The notes under the pieces: generated by a model
The model's input: the letters and a program-made list of their open reading frames with translations, nothing else
Told to the model about the DNA's origin: nothing
Databases searched by the model: none
Assembly (NCBI RefSeq): GCF_002917885.1
Contig: NZ_PQNY01000011.1
Span: forward strand, 62,001 to 126,000
DNA length: 64,000 bases
Direction: 5' to 3'
Source: Flavobacterium croceum DSM 17960
GTDB taxonomy: Bacteria > Bacteroidota > Bacteroidia > Flavobacteriales > Flavobacteriaceae
Translations under genes and position numbers: made by a program
In this document: positions 1-9,591 of the stretch, piece after piece
Layout: the number at the start of each line of letters is the position of its first letter
How positions within the stretch are numbered: position 1 is the first letter of the stretch

Positions 1-1
1 C

Positions 2-781
2 GGTTTGTATGACTTAAATCACGGGCAAATATTTTGGAATGACAATGAGGTATTAGGGCCAAAATATCATTTGATACCAGGTATGGAATACATGAAATAT
101 TTAGCCCAAGATTTCGATTTGATGCCCTATATTACCGTAGCCGAAAATGTAGGCAAATATTTATCAAACTTTTTTCCAGAAGAAAAGCAAAAACGTATTA
201 CAGAATTGCTCGAAGTAGTAGAAATGTCTGATTTTGCACAAATAAAAGCTCAATATTTAAGTGGCGGACAAATGCAAAGAGTGGCTTTGGCCAAAGTGCT
301 AGCCAAAGAACCAGAAGTTTTACTACTAGATGAACCCTTTAGTCATATAGATAATTTTAGAAAAAATAGCCTGCGTAGAAATATTTTTAGTTATTTAAAA
401 GAAAAACAAATTACAACTATTATCGCTACTCATGATAGTACAGATATGTTATCTTTTACAGATGAAGTAATTGTTTTAAAGCAAGGTGAAATCATTGTAA
501 AAGATACTCCAAAAAAGGTATACCAAAATCCTATCAATTATTACACAGCTTCGTTGTTTGGAGATGTAAATACAATATATGTTCGAGAAAAACCAACCTA
601 TTTGTATCCAAATCAATTTCAAATAATAGATCAATCACCTATTGAAGCAGTAGTGAAAAATTGTTATTATAGAGGGAAAGATTATCTATTAGAACTTCTT
701 TCTGACGATGTTGTTTTATTTGTAGAATCTCAAAAAGAATACGCATTAAATTCAAAAGTTTGCATTGCTCTAAAAAAATAA
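2..781 (+). CDS. ABC transporter ATP-binding protein (5' truncated by window edge)
   Basis: This is the C-terminal part of an ABC-type ATPase that would power import or export across the inner membrane. The frame is open to the window edge (Gly-Leu-Tyr-Asp), so the Walker A end lies outside. Visible in order are the Q-loop (AQDFDLMP), the signature LSGGQMQR near fragment residue 86, Walker B LLLDEP and the switch histidine in ATHD. After about residue 200 a beta-rich tail resembles the TOBE accessory domain of PotA/FbpC/ModC-type importer ATPases. The substrate cannot be told without the upstream permease. A hairpin terminator follows directly. Confidence 0.88.
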   Translation, partial: GLYDLNHGQIFWNDNEVLGPKYHLIPGMEYMKYLAQDFDLMPYITVAENVGKYLSNFFPEEKQKRITELLEVVEMSDFAQIKAQYLSGGQMQRVALAKVLAKEPEVLLLDEPFSHIDNFRKNSLRRNIFSYLKEKQITTIIATHDSTDMLSFTDEVIVLKQGEIIVKDTPKKVYQNPINYYTASLFGDVNTIYVREKPTYLYPNQFQIIDQSPIEAVVKNCYYRGKDYLLELLSDDVVLFVESQKEYALNSKVCIALKK

Positions 782-807
782 GAAACTGCCAAAAGCAGTT
801 TCTTATT
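782..807. terminator. Rho-independent terminator between convergent genes
   Basis: A perfect 8-bp stem (GAAACTGC / GCAGTTTC) with a CAAAA loop starts right after the stop codon of the ABC ATPase gene and is followed by TTATT. It sits between two genes that end facing each other, so it could also serve the S9 peptidase gene. Confidence 0.75.
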
Positions 808-816
808 ATCTAAAAC

Positions 817-3225
817 TTATTCATTTTTTAAATATTTCTCTAGAAATTGGTCTTGTTCCCAAAGCAAATGTAAAATATTTTCTTTAGCAACATATCCATG
901 CGCTTCTTTAGGTAAAAGTACTAAGCGTACAGGTGCGCCTAGCCCTTTAAGTGCTTGAAAATAGCGTTCAGATTGTAGTGTAAATGTTCCCGGATTGTTA
1001 TCTGCATCACCATGAACTAACAATAATGGAGTTTTCATTTTATCGGCATTCATAAAAGGAGACATTTCATTGTAAATAGTTGGAATATCCCAATAATTGC
1101 GTTGTTCACTCTGAAATCCAAAAGGTGTAAGTGTACGATTGTAAGCACCACTGCGAGCAATTCCGCAAGCAAATAGGTTGCTGTGTGTGAGTAAATTGGC
1201 GGTCATAAATGCACCATAAGAATGTCCGCCTATAGCCACTTTCTTTCTATTAATATAACCCAAATTGTCTACAGCATCTATAGCAGCTTCGGCATTTGAA
1301 ACCAATTGCGGAATAAAAGTATCATTAGGTTCGGTAGTGCCTTCGCCAATAATAGGGAATGATGCGTCATCTAATACCGCATAACCTTTGGTTACCCAAT
1401 ACACAAATGAACCATAATTTGGAAAAGTAAATTCATTTGGGTTTTTATCATTTTGCCCAGCCGTATTTTTGTCTTTATATTCGGCAGGATATGCCCATAT
1501 TAATAAAGGTAGTTTTTCTTTTTTCTTAAAATCATAACCCGCAGGAAGGTATAATGTTCCCGATAGTTCTACACCATCTTTTCTTTTGTATTTAATAACT
1601 TCTTTGTACACATTCTTAATACTTTCAAATGGGTTTTTAAACGATGTAATGGCTTTTACTTTATTATTTTTGTAGTTTCTAATGTAATAATTAGGGTATT
1701 CGTTTTTAGACTGAAGCATAACTAAGGCTTCACCTTTTTGAATATTTTCTAATGAGAGGATATCTTCTTTTTGGTTTTTTAATTTTGATAGATACAATCG
1801 TTTTTTCTGAAAATTGTTTAAATTTAAAGCATCTATAAATGGGAATTGGCCTTCTTTGGTATGACCGTCACCAATAAGATATAGGTTGTTGTTTTCAATT
1901 ACCAAAGTTTGTCTTCCATATTTGTTTTTTTTGGTTTCAAAATTACCTGGGTCGCTATAAATATCTTGAGAATTTCTATCAGAAATAATTTTAGGACTCT
2001 CATTAAACGTAGACGGATTTATAAAGTATACTTTTTCGTTGCGGGTATCATACCAAGAATCGTAAACCAAAGCCATATTTTCATCGCCCCATATAATACC
2101 GTCATAGCGCTGTATGGTTTTTGCGATAGATTTAGGTTGCGTTGTAAAAGGAGCATTCCATAAAAATAATTCATCTCTAAAATCTACTTTTTTACTTTGG
2201 TCTCCTTCGTCTAGTGCTTCTACATAAAACAAAGTTGCAGGCATATCGTTTCTCCAACTCATACTGCGTTTACCTTTTCTTACAGAAGAGAAACCTTTTG
2301 GCATTATTTCGGTAAGTGGAACATTATTTACCGTTTGTATAAGTGTACCTTTCCAATCGTAAACCGATGTAATTTGAGGAAATCGATTTAAAGGAACTAT
2401 ATATGAAAAAGGTTTTTGTAAGGTAGTTATCATTACATAATTTGTATCGGGCGATATGCTTTCGCCAGCATACATGGCTGCTTCTTTAAAAAAAGTTTGA
2501 GTTCCATCTGTACTAACAATATAAAGCTCAGAAGTTACAATGTTTTCAAAATTTGCTTCATCAATAGGGTTTTTTAATAAATCTTGATATGTTCTGTTTT
2601 GAGATTTAGAACCATCGCTTATAGATACTGTTGGTCCTTTTGGTAAATCTTTGGTTGTATTAATAAGTGCAGGTTTATTTTTTGGCAATACTTTTATCAG
2701 TAAACTTGTATTGTCTTTCCAGCTAAAAGGATTTCCTAAATTAGCATTCAAATTATCAGAAGTTATTGCTTTTGCATTCCCTGTTTCTACATCGAGCACC
2801 CACAAAGAAACACCTTTGTTTGTAGTATGAGTAAAAGCAATTTTACTTTCGTTTGGCGACCAAAATATGTTTGTAATTTTTGGGTTCTCTGGTAAACCAG
2901 TTACATCATACTCTCTATTGGTTGTAAGATTTTTTAGTTTAAGATTGTTAATGTAAGTTACAGTACTCGAAATATTTGTTACAGGATTAATACGCAAACC
3001 TCCCAATCGAAGCTCTTCTTGGTTTAAATCGTCTAATGTTTTGTATGTATTTCTAAAACTTAGTAGCATAAACTTTTTTTGAGAATCTAAGCTTACACTT
3101 GGAGCACGTTGGTAATCTGCAAGAGCTAAAATTTCGGGCGATGGTTTTTGAAAAGTAATGTTTTCTTGCGCTTCTACTACAAATTGAGATAAAAGCAATG
3201 AAAAAAAGTAGATAAGTTTCTTCAT
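817..3225 (-). CDS. Secreted S9-family serine peptidase (glutamyl endopeptidase-like, S9D)
   Basis: An 802-residue prolyl-oligopeptidase-fold peptidase predicted to be exported to the periplasm or cell surface. A signal peptide of about 19 residues ends in VEAQ. Residues about 80-530 form a beta-propeller-like region. The C-terminal alpha/beta hydrolase holds the nucleophile elbow GGHSYGAF (Ser about 669), HGDADNNPG (Asp about 742) and EAHGY (His about 776), so the triad is complete. The wording around these motifs, including the RSGAYNRTLTPFGFQ stretch, fits the S9D glutamyl-endopeptidase-like branch rather than classical DPP IV. Cleavage specificity is inferred. It is monocistronic, divergent from the next gene. 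Confidence 0.9.
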   Translation of the reverse strand: MKKLIYFFSLLLSQFVVEAQENITFQKPSPEILALADYQRAPSVSLDSQKKFMLLSFRNTYKTLDDLNQEELRLGGLRINPVTNISSTVTYINNLKLKNLTTNREYDVTGLPENPKITNIFWSPNESKIAFTHTTNKGVSLWVLDVETGNAKAITSDNLNANLGNPFSWKDNTSLLIKVLPKNKPALINTTKDLPKGPTVSISDGSKSQNRTYQDLLKNPIDEANFENIVTSELYIVSTDGTQTFFKEAAMYAGESISPDTNYVMITTLQKPFSYIVPLNRFPQITSVYDWKGTLIQTVNNVPLTEIMPKGFSSVRKGKRSMSWRNDMPATLFYVEALDEGDQSKKVDFRDELFLWNAPFTTQPKSIAKTIQRYDGIIWGDENMALVYDSWYDTRNEKVYFINPSTFNESPKIISDRNSQDIYSDPGNFETKKNKYGRQTLVIENNNLYLIGDGHTKEGQFPFIDALNLNNFQKKRLYLSKLKNQKEDILSLENIQKGEALVMLQSKNEYPNYYIRNYKNNKVKAITSFKNPFESIKNVYKEVIKYKRKDGVELSGTLYLPAGYDFKKKEKLPLLIWAYPAEYKDKNTAGQNDKNPNEFTFPNYGSFVYWVTKGYAVLDDASFPIIGEGTTEPNDTFIPQLVSNAEAAIDAVDNLGYINRKKVAIGGHSYGAFMTANLLTHSNLFACGIARSGAYNRTLTPFGFQSEQRNYWDIPTIYNEMSPFMNADKMKTPLLLVHGDADNNPGTFTLQSERYFQALKGLGAPVRLVLLPKEAHGYVAKENILHLLWEQDQFLEKYLKNE

Positions 3226-3355
3226 AAAATTAGTATTTGTTTATTAGTAGTCTATCTAAATTATTTGTTACAAATAGAGATTGTTAATTTATGCTTAAAT
3301 ATTTTTTTATAATTATTTTAAAATCAGTACTTTTATATACTAAATTATTTTAATT

Positions 3356-3691
3356 ATGGGAAAATTTGTAATTACAACTAGAAAAAATGGAGAATGTCAA
3401 TTTACTCTAAAGGCAGGAAACGGTCAGGCAATATTAGCAAGCGAAGGCTATACAACCAAAGCGGCTTGCTTGAATGGTGTTGAATCTGTAAAGAAAAACA
3501 GCGCCGATTTATCTCGATTTGAAAAATTGGAATCAAAAAACGGTAAGTTTTATTTTAATTTAAAAGCAGGAAACGGACAAATAATAGGAACTAGTGAAAT
3601 GTACGAAAGCACAGCATCTCGAGATAACGGTATTGCATCGGTTCAAAAAAATGCTCCAGATGCCGAAATAGTAGACGAAACAGCAGCTTAG
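3356..3691 (+). CDS. YegP-family protein (two DUF1508 repeats)
   Basis: A 111-residue cytoplasmic protein made of two tandem copies of the DUF1508/YegP unit: residues about 3-50 and 53-101 each carry an F-x-L-KAGNGQ-I core followed by a YxSxAxxxxGIxSV-like segment. It has no signal peptide. The biochemical role of YegP proteins is not established. The gene is flanked by a divergent peptidase gene and a strong terminator, so it looks monocistronic. Confidence 0.9.
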   Translation: MGKFVITTRKNGECQFTLKAGNGQAILASEGYTTKAACLNGVESVKKNSADLSRFEKLESKNGKFYFNLKAGNGQIIGTSEMYESTASRDNGIASVQKNAPDAEIVDETAA

Positions 3692-3710
3692 TAAAAAATA
3701 TATGTATAAA

Positions 3711-3736
3711 AACCTCAGTGAGAACTGAGGTTTTTT
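3711..3736 (+). terminator. Rho-independent terminator of the YegP-family gene
   Basis: A 9-bp perfect stem (AACCTCAGT / ACTGAGGTT) with a GAGA tetraloop is followed by a T run, 19 bases after the stop codon. Confidence 0.85.
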
Positions 3737-3792
3737 AGTTTATAGAAATCAAACTAAATGAAATCTGTTAAAATTTAGTGCTAAAATATTAT

Positions 3793-3800
3793 TAACTTTG
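3793..3800 (+). promoter_or_regulatory. -7 box TAACTTTG for fabH
   Basis: The sequence TAACTTTG matches the Bacteroidota -7 consensus TAnnTTTG. Transcription would start near 3807, about 20 bases before the ATG at 3828. It contains an in-frame TTG at 3798, which is therefore unlikely to be the translation start. Confidence 0.6.
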
Positions 3801-3827
3801 TTTGACTTAACAAAACAATTCGAAACA

Positions 3828-4835
3828 ATGTATAATTCAAAAATAAGCGGATTAGGTTTTTACGTACCTGAAAATATTGTTACCAATGATGATTTATCCA
3901 AGATAATGGACACCAATGATGAATGGATTCAAGAGAGAACAGGTATTCAACAACGTAGACATGTAATAAGAGGCGAAGATACCACAACAAGCATGGGTGT
4001 AAAAGCTGCTAAAATAGCTATAGAGAGAGCAGGCATAACGGCACAAGATATAGATTTTGTTGTTTTTGCAACACTTAGCCCCGATTATTATTTTCCAGGT
4101 CCAGGAGTTTTGGTTCAACGTGATTTAGGTATGCGTACTGTAGGAGCATTGGATGTAAGAAATCAATGTTCGGGGTTTGTATATGCTATTTCTATTGCAG
4201 ACCAATACATAAAAACAGGAATGTATAAAAATGTACTTGTTATTGGTTCAGAATTACACTCGGGAGGTTTGGATATGACAACTCGAGGTAGAGGAGTATC
4301 GGTTATTTTTGGTGATGGAGCAGGAGCCGCTGTACTTACTCGCGAAGAAGATACTAAAAAAGGAATATTGTCTACACATTTACATGCCGAAGGGCAACAT
4401 GCCGAAGAATTAGCTCTTATAGCACCTGGCATGGGAAAACGTTGGGTAACTGATATTATCGCAGAGAACGACCCAAATGACGAAAGTTATTACCCTTATA
4501 TGAATGGTCAGTTTGTATTTAAAAACGCAGTAGTACGCTTTAGTGAAGTAATAAATGAAGGCTTGAAAGCCAATGATTTACAGGTTTCAGATATTGATAT
4601 GCTTATTCCTCATCAGGCTAATTTAAGAATTTCACAATTTATACAACAAAAATTCAAATTAGCTGACGATAAGGTGTACAATAATATTCAAAAATATGGA
4701 AACACTACAGCAGCTTCAATTCCAATAGCACTTACAGAGGCTTGGGAACAAGGTAAAATAAAAGAAGGAGATTTGGTTGTTCTTGCAGCATTTGGTTCTG
4801 GATTTACTTGGGGAAGCGTAATTGTGAGATGGTAA
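3828..4835 (+). CDS. fabH: Beta-ketoacyl-ACP synthase III
   Basis: This enzyme condenses acetyl-CoA (or a branched acyl-CoA) with malonyl-ACP to start fatty acid synthesis in the cytoplasm. The 335-residue protein carries the full triad: Cys114 in RNQCSG, His262 in IPHQAN and Asn292 in YGNTTAAS. The family's GDGAGAAVL motif is present. It is slightly longer than E. coli FabH because of an insertion around residues 185-225. I chose the ATG at 3828 because an upstream in-frame TTG (3798) lies inside the -7 box and the family usually begins just before ISGLGxYVPE. A small membrane-protein gene follows after 9 bases. No plsX or acpP is next to it, so a secondary KAS III role cannot be excluded. 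Confidence 0.93.
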   Translation: MYNSKISGLGFYVPENIVTNDDLSKIMDTNDEWIQERTGIQQRRHVIRGEDTTTSMGVKAAKIAIERAGITAQDIDFVVFATLSPDYYFPGPGVLVQRDLGMRTVGALDVRNQCSGFVYAISIADQYIKTGMYKNVLVIGSELHSGGLDMTTRGRGVSVIFGDGAGAAVLTREEDTKKGILSTHLHAEGQHAEELALIAPGMGKRWVTDIIAENDPNDESYYPYMNGQFVFKNAVVRFSEVINEGLKANDLQVSDIDMLIPHQANLRISQFIQQKFKLADDKVYNNIQKYGNTTAASIPIALTEAWEQGKIKEGDLVVLAAFGSGFTWGSVIVRW

Positions 4836-4844
4836 TTTTTTAGT

Positions 4845-5102
4845 ATGAACTCGATTGCATTTTTTGTAATAGTAGTCTTACTGCTTTTTTTGTTGTATTA
4901 TTTTGTTGTGCAAAAAAACAAATCATTACACAGCTTTACTACTACTGAAAAATATAAAACTATTGAAGATAAATACAACGAACAAAAATACCAAGAGAAA
5001 AAAGAACTTGATGTTTTATTGGAAAAAGTAAGCAATAAAGGATTAAAAAGTTTAACCAAATTGGAAATAGATAGACTAAACGAGTTGTCTGGTAAACTTT
5101 AG
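4845..5102 (+). CDS. Small membrane-anchored protein with a rhomboid-tail-like C-terminus
   Basis: An 85-residue protein with one N-terminal membrane segment (residues about 4-22), a charged linker and a helical C-terminus. The last 30 residues (ELDVLLEKVSNKGLKSLT and onward) closely resemble the tail of the second rhomboid protease in this window (DEILEKISKSGYDSLT, near 46.4 kb), which I associate with the DUF6576 tail of Bacteroidota rhomboids. No catalytic motif is present. It starts 9 bases after fabH and is probably co-transcribed. Function unknown. Confidence 0.72.
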   Translation: MNSIAFFVIVVLLLFLLYYFVVQKNKSLHSFTTTEKYKTIEDKYNEQKYQEKKELDVLLEKVSNKGLKSLTKLEIDRLNELSGKL

Positions 5103-5113
5103 AACACATAATT

Positions 5114-5160
5114 AAAAATCCCGAATTACATTTCATTTAAAATGTAATTCGGGATTTTTT
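5114..5160. terminator. Strong bidirectional terminator
   Basis: A perfect 20-bp stem (left arm 5114-5133, right arm 5140-5159) with a 6-base loop, A-rich on the left and T-rich on the right, separates the convergent small membrane-protein and outer-membrane receptor genes. It can work on either strand. Confidence 0.9.
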
Positions 5161-5175
5161 ATGCATTAGAATTTA

Positions 5176-7575
5176 TTACATAATTCCTCCGCTTCCTTGT
5201 GTTTCATTTTTATCGCGTTGTTTGCGTTGTAGAGCAGCATTTTTTCCACCGCCAAATCGGTAATTAAAGCCTATGTATAATGTATTGCTTTCCCAATAAA
5301 AAGCACCTTCTTGGTTGTATGGTAAATCGCCTACAAATCTATAATGCATTGTTTTAAAAATGTCACTATAACGAGCACTCAAAGTACCTTTACCTTTTAA
5401 AACATTTAAACTAGCACCAATATCTGTTCTAAACATATATTTTCTGTCCATTTGTAAGCTTCTTTCATTACCTCTATACATGGCAAACCATTGAAATCTT
5501 AAATTTTTATTGGCTTTGAAGGTGTTATTAATACGTGTGTTAAAAACTTGGGCTTGTTTTTCTACAAAGTTATTAGAAACAGTTCCTCTAATAGTTCTAA
5601 AGTATATATCGGCAGAAACATTTGCGCTCCACCATTTTGTAAAATCTAAATTACTCGAAATTTCTGCGCCATACGAATTGTTGTTTTTGAAATTGGTATA
5701 TGACAATATATTTTTTGTAGCATCATTTGGATCAATTTCTACTACACGAGTAATTTCATCAGTAAGATTTCTATAAAATACAACAGTATTTACCGTACCA
5801 ATTTTGGTTCTTGTGCTATAACTAAATTCAAATGAATTGGTAAATTGTGGTACTAAATAAGGATTACCAACAGATGTTACAGTAGGAGTACTCCATTCTC
5901 TAATAGGGTTTACTTGACCAATACCTGGGCGATCTACACGACGTGAATAGTTAAAAGAAAAAGTGTTTTTATCATTTAGTTTATACGAAATATATCCAGA
6001 AGGATATACCGTATTGATTACATCGCTAAACGGTTTAGTAATAACTTCAGTAGTATTTCCATTGTTGTTTTCATCTGTAGCATCAACAGATTTAAAAGTA
6101 GCTTTTGCTGTGTAGTTTTCAAATCGAGCACCTACTTGCATTCCCCACTTTGTCCATTGTTTTCCATAGGTTGCATAGAGTGAATTTATGTTTCTTTCGT
6201 AATAAAAATCAGAATTGTAGGTTGCATTTTTGTCGAAACCATTTGATGTATTTTCAATTCTAGTTTCTGCTCCAAGCTCTAGTTTACTATTATCTTTAAA
6301 CGGTTTAGTATAATCTAAATTGGCTTTGGTGTTTTTATTCAAGCTCGAAACATTATTAGAAAAACTATTTGAAAAAGCATTGCTGTAAGTATTAAAATAA
6401 GACAATTCTTTACCATTGTTTTGGTTGTAGTTTACTTCCAATTCTATATTTTCTCCTTCTTTGTTAAATAAGTGCTTGTAGTCTAAATTGTAAGTTTGCG
6501 ATTGATTTTTGTTTTTAGAATCTTGCGATTGATTTTGGTCTATATTAAGCCAATTATCAAAATAATCTACAGTAGTTAAACTTGTACCCGTTGCTCTAAA
6601 ATCGTTTTGTGTTGTGTAGAATGAAATGGTGTTCATATCATTTATATAAAAATCCATACCAACTTTATATAAATGCGATGTGTTTTTATTTCTAAAATTA
6701 AAATCTACATTGCTTTCTTTTGTCGGATTGTATCCATTTATATATCCATGATTTGCTTGATAACCGTGATTAAAACCATAATTTCCGTAAAGATTTACTT
6801 TACCTACTTTGTAATTTAAATCTATAGACGAATTTATTTTTGGTGTTTTTCCAAAAGTTACACCATTGTTTACACTACCATTAAAACCTTTTGAAGCATT
6901 TTTATTCAAAACAATATTAATAATACCACTCATTCCTTCAGGATTATATTTTGCAGAAGGATTGGTAATAAGCTCTACCTGCTTTATCGATGCAGAAGGA
7001 ATTTGTTTTAAAAGTTGAGCTACATCTACATTGGTCGGTTTTCCGTCTACCAATACGCGAACATTTTCATTTCCTCTTAGGCTTATAGCATTGGTTTGCG
7101 GATCTACGGCTACCGATGGTATGTTGTTTAATATTTCGCCAGCAGTAGCACCAGCAGAAATTAAATCTTTACCTACATTAATCACTTTTCGATCTATTTT
7201 TTGCTCAATAGTAGACTTTTCTTTTACAATTTCTACTTCTTGTAGCTTAGCGGCTTCTTCCTCTAAGGCAATTACACCCAAACTTTGTACACGGTTTTCA
7301 GTAGATAGGCTTACTTGTTTATGAATGGTTTTATATCCAATGTATTGAATATCTATATCATAATTTTTTAATCCCAATCCTTTTATAGAAAAACTCCCAT
7401 TGTCAAAAGTTACGCCGCCACCTACGGTTTTTCCTTTTTCTTTCAAGATAATGTTTACAAAGCTCAAAGGGCTTTTACTCTTACTGTCAATAACTTTTCC
7501 TGTAATAATTCCGTTTTGCGCTACCAGATAATAACTGTTTAACAACAAAAGAAATAAAATTGATTTTAGTTTCAT
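5176..7575 (-). CDS. Outer-membrane TonB-dependent receptor-like barrel with CarboxypepD_reg-like domain
   Basis: A 799-residue outer-membrane protein. It has a signal peptide (about 1-19), a carboxypeptidase-regulatory-like beta sandwich (residues about 22-95: ITGKVIDSKSKSPLSFVNI), a plug domain (about 130-225, including SLRGNENVRVLVDGKPT and GIINIVLNKN) and a long OMP_b-brl_3-type beta barrel ending in aromatic-rich strands. The final residues after the last strand (KNAALQRKQRDKNETQ) form a polar tail. No SusD-like partner is adjacent, so the ligand is unknown and a SusC role is not supported. It is monocistronic. Confidence 0.87.
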   Translation of the reverse strand: MKLKSILFLLLLNSYYLVAQNGIITGKVIDSKSKSPLSFVNIILKEKGKTVGGGVTFDNGSFSIKGLGLKNYDIDIQYIGYKTIHKQVSLSTENRVQSLGVIALEEEAAKLQEVEIVKEKSTIEQKIDRKVINVGKDLISAGATAGEILNNIPSVAVDPQTNAISLRGNENVRVLVDGKPTNVDVAQLLKQIPSASIKQVELITNPSAKYNPEGMSGIINIVLNKNASKGFNGSVNNGVTFGKTPKINSSIDLNYKVGKVNLYGNYGFNHGYQANHGYINGYNPTKESNVDFNFRNKNTSHLYKVGMDFYINDMNTISFYTTQNDFRATGTSLTTVDYFDNWLNIDQNQSQDSKNKNQSQTYNLDYKHLFNKEGENIELEVNYNQNNGKELSYFNTYSNAFSNSFSNNVSSLNKNTKANLDYTKPFKDNSKLELGAETRIENTSNGFDKNATYNSDFYYERNINSLYATYGKQWTKWGMQVGARFENYTAKATFKSVDATDENNNGNTTEVITKPFSDVINTVYPSGYISYKLNDKNTFSFNYSRRVDRPGIGQVNPIREWSTPTVTSVGNPYLVPQFTNSFEFSYSTRTKIGTVNTVVFYRNLTDEITRVVEIDPNDATKNILSYTNFKNNNSYGAEISSNLDFTKWWSANVSADIYFRTIRGTVSNNFVEKQAQVFNTRINNTFKANKNLRFQWFAMYRGNERSLQMDRKYMFRTDIGASLNVLKGKGTLSARYSDIFKTMHYRFVGDLPYNQEGAFYWESNTLYIGFNYRFGGGKNAALQRKQRDKNETQGSGGIM

Positions 7576-7663
7576 TTAGATTTAATTTTCAAATTTGCTC
7601 AATTATTAAGTATGCTTCATTTAGTTTTTGTTACAAAAAGCTTTAAAAAAGTTTCTAAAAATT

Positions 7664-7671
7664 TATCTTTG
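7664..7671 (+). promoter_or_regulatory. -7 box TATCTTTG for argS
   Basis: A perfect TAnnTTTG match 19 bases before the ATG at 7691. It also argues against the longer in-frame start at 7628, whose first codons would lie upstream of the transcription start. Confidence 0.6.
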
Positions 7672-7690
7672 CAACCTAAAATTTATAATT

Positions 7691-9469
7691 ATGACACTTC
7701 AAAATTTATTACAGCCCCATATTTTTGATGCAGTAAACAAACACTACAATGTTGAACTTGATAAAATTGAATTTCAGGCTACTCGTAGGGATTTTGAAGG
7801 CGATATTACAATGGTTATTTTTCCTTTATTAAAACAAATAAAAGGAACCCCTGTAGAAATAGGAACTACCATAGGCAATTACTTATTACAAAACACAACA
7901 ATAGTAACCAAGTTTAATGTAGTTCAAGGTTTTTTAAATATTGTAATAGCCGATAGTTATTATACAGAACTATTTTCTACTATATTTTCTCAAGATAAAT
8001 TTGGTTTTGTAACACCCAATCCAAATGATAAAGCCGTAATGGTAGAATATTCTTCGCCCAATACAAACAAACCTTTACATTTAGGACACATACGAAATAA
8101 TTTATTAGGTTATGCCGTAGCCGAAATTTTAAAAGCATCGGGTAAAAAAGTTTACAAAACCCAAATTATTAACGACAGAGGTATACATATTTGTAAATCG
8201 ATGCTTGCTTGGCAAAAGTTTGGACATGGAGAAACGCCTGAAACAGCAGGTATAAAAGGAGACCATTTGGTTGGGAAATACTATGTTGTATTTGATAAAC
8301 AGTATAAAACAGAAATAAATGAATTAATAGCAAACGGACTTACAGAAGAGGAAGCCAAAAAACAAGCACCTAGTATACTCGAAGCTCAAGAAATGTTGCG
8401 CAAATGGGAAGCTGGAGATGATGAGGTTGTAGGTTTATGGAAAACAATGAACCAATGGGTATACGATGGTTTTGCTCAAACATACAAAGAACTAGGAGTA
8501 GATTTTGACAGTTATTACTACGAGTCAAATACTTATTTATTAGGTAAAGATGTCGTAACAACAGGTTTGGAAAAAGGTGTTTTCTACAAAAAAGAAGACG
8601 GTTCGGTTTGGATAGATTTAACCCAAGATGGCTTAGATGAAAAATTGGTTCTTCGTGCCGACGGAACTTCGGTGTATATGACACAAGATATAGGTACAGC
8701 CATTCAACGTGTTAAAGATTTTCCAGATGTAGGTGGTATGGTGTACACTGTGGGTAACGAGCAAGATTATCATTTTAAAGTACTCTTTTTAATACTTAAA
8801 AAACTCGGATTTGATTGGGCAGAAAACTTGTATCATTTAAGTTACGGTATGGTAGAATTACCTTCTGGAAAAATGAAATCTAGAGAAGGTACAGTAGTAG
8901 ATGCAGACGATTTGATGGCAGAAATGACGCGAACTGCTGAACAAATTTCTGAAGAACTAGGTAAACTTGAAGGGTATGATGCACAAGCCAAAAAGGAACT
9001 ATACAACATTATTGGTAAAGGAGCTTTAAAATATTTTATGCTAAAGGTAGATCCTAAAAAACAAATGATGTTTAATCCAGAAGAATCGGTAGATTTTAAT
9101 GGAAATACAGGCCCATTTATTCAATATACTTATGCTCGTATACAATCTATTTTAAGAAAAGCAGATTTCAATTTTTCGCAACAAATAGATTTGAGCGATT
9201 TGCACGAAAAAGAAAAAACACTTATCAAACAAATAGCATTGTTTCCTGAATTGATACAAAATGCAGCACAAAACCATAGCCCAGCCTTGATAGCCAATTA
9301 CACTTACGATTTGGTTAAAGAATATAACTCTTTCTATCAGTCTGTTTCAATTCTTGGAGAACAAGATGCTCATAAAAAAGTTTTTAGAGTACAACTTTCC
9401 AAAAAAGTAGCCGATACAATTCAGCTTGCATTTTCATTATTAGGAATAGAAGTGCCAGAAAGAATGTAA
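7691..9469 (+). CDS. argS: Arginyl-tRNA synthetase
   Basis: This class I aminoacyl-tRNA synthetase charges tRNA-Arg in the cytoplasm. The 592-residue protein has the N-terminal Arg-tRNA-synthetase additional domain (about 1-90), the HIGH-type motif HLGH at residues 130-133 within EYSSPNTNKPLHLGH, a KMSK-type motif (GKMKS) near residue 395, and the helical anticodon-binding DALR domain at the C-terminus (ending FSLLGIEVPERM). The start at 7691 fits the family N-terminus and the -7 box at 7664. A terminator follows, so the gene is monocistronic. Confidence 0.97.
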   Translation: MTLQNLLQPHIFDAVNKHYNVELDKIEFQATRRDFEGDITMVIFPLLKQIKGTPVEIGTTIGNYLLQNTTIVTKFNVVQGFLNIVIADSYYTELFSTIFSQDKFGFVTPNPNDKAVMVEYSSPNTNKPLHLGHIRNNLLGYAVAEILKASGKKVYKTQIINDRGIHICKSMLAWQKFGHGETPETAGIKGDHLVGKYYVVFDKQYKTEINELIANGLTEEEAKKQAPSILEAQEMLRKWEAGDDEVVGLWKTMNQWVYDGFAQTYKELGVDFDSYYYESNTYLLGKDVVTTGLEKGVFYKKEDGSVWIDLTQDGLDEKLVLRADGTSVYMTQDIGTAIQRVKDFPDVGGMVYTVGNEQDYHFKVLFLILKKLGFDWAENLYHLSYGMVELPSGKMKSREGTVVDADDLMAEMTRTAEQISEELGKLEGYDAQAKKELYNIIGKGALKYFMLKVDPKKQMMFNPEESVDFNGNTGPFIQYTYARIQSILRKADFNFSQQIDLSDLHEKEKTLIKQIALFPELIQNAAQNHSPALIANYTYDLVKEYNSFYQSVSILGEQDAHKKVFRVQLSKKVADTIQLAFSLLGIEVPERM

Positions 9470-9491
9470 AAAAAAAATTAGAATTGAATAT

Positions 9492-9523
9492 AAAAAAGAA
9501 AGAGCTTTTTCTCTTTCTTTTTT
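9492..9523 (+). terminator. Terminator of argS
   Basis: A stem of AAAAAAGAAAGAG pairing with CTCTTTCTTTTTT around a short CTTTTT loop, with a T run, 22 bases after the argS stop. Confidence 0.75.
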
Positions 9524-9558
9524 AGTTATATACTTTTCGTACTTCAATTTCAAATGCT

Positions 9559-9566
9559 TAAATTTG
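9559..9566 (+). promoter_or_regulatory. -7 box TAAATTTG for ffh
   Basis: A TAnnTTTG match 25 bases before the ffh ATG at 9592, downstream of the argS terminator. No clear -33 TTTG is visible. Confidence 0.55.
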
Positions 9567-9591
9567 CACTTCATTTTTAAGAAAATTAACT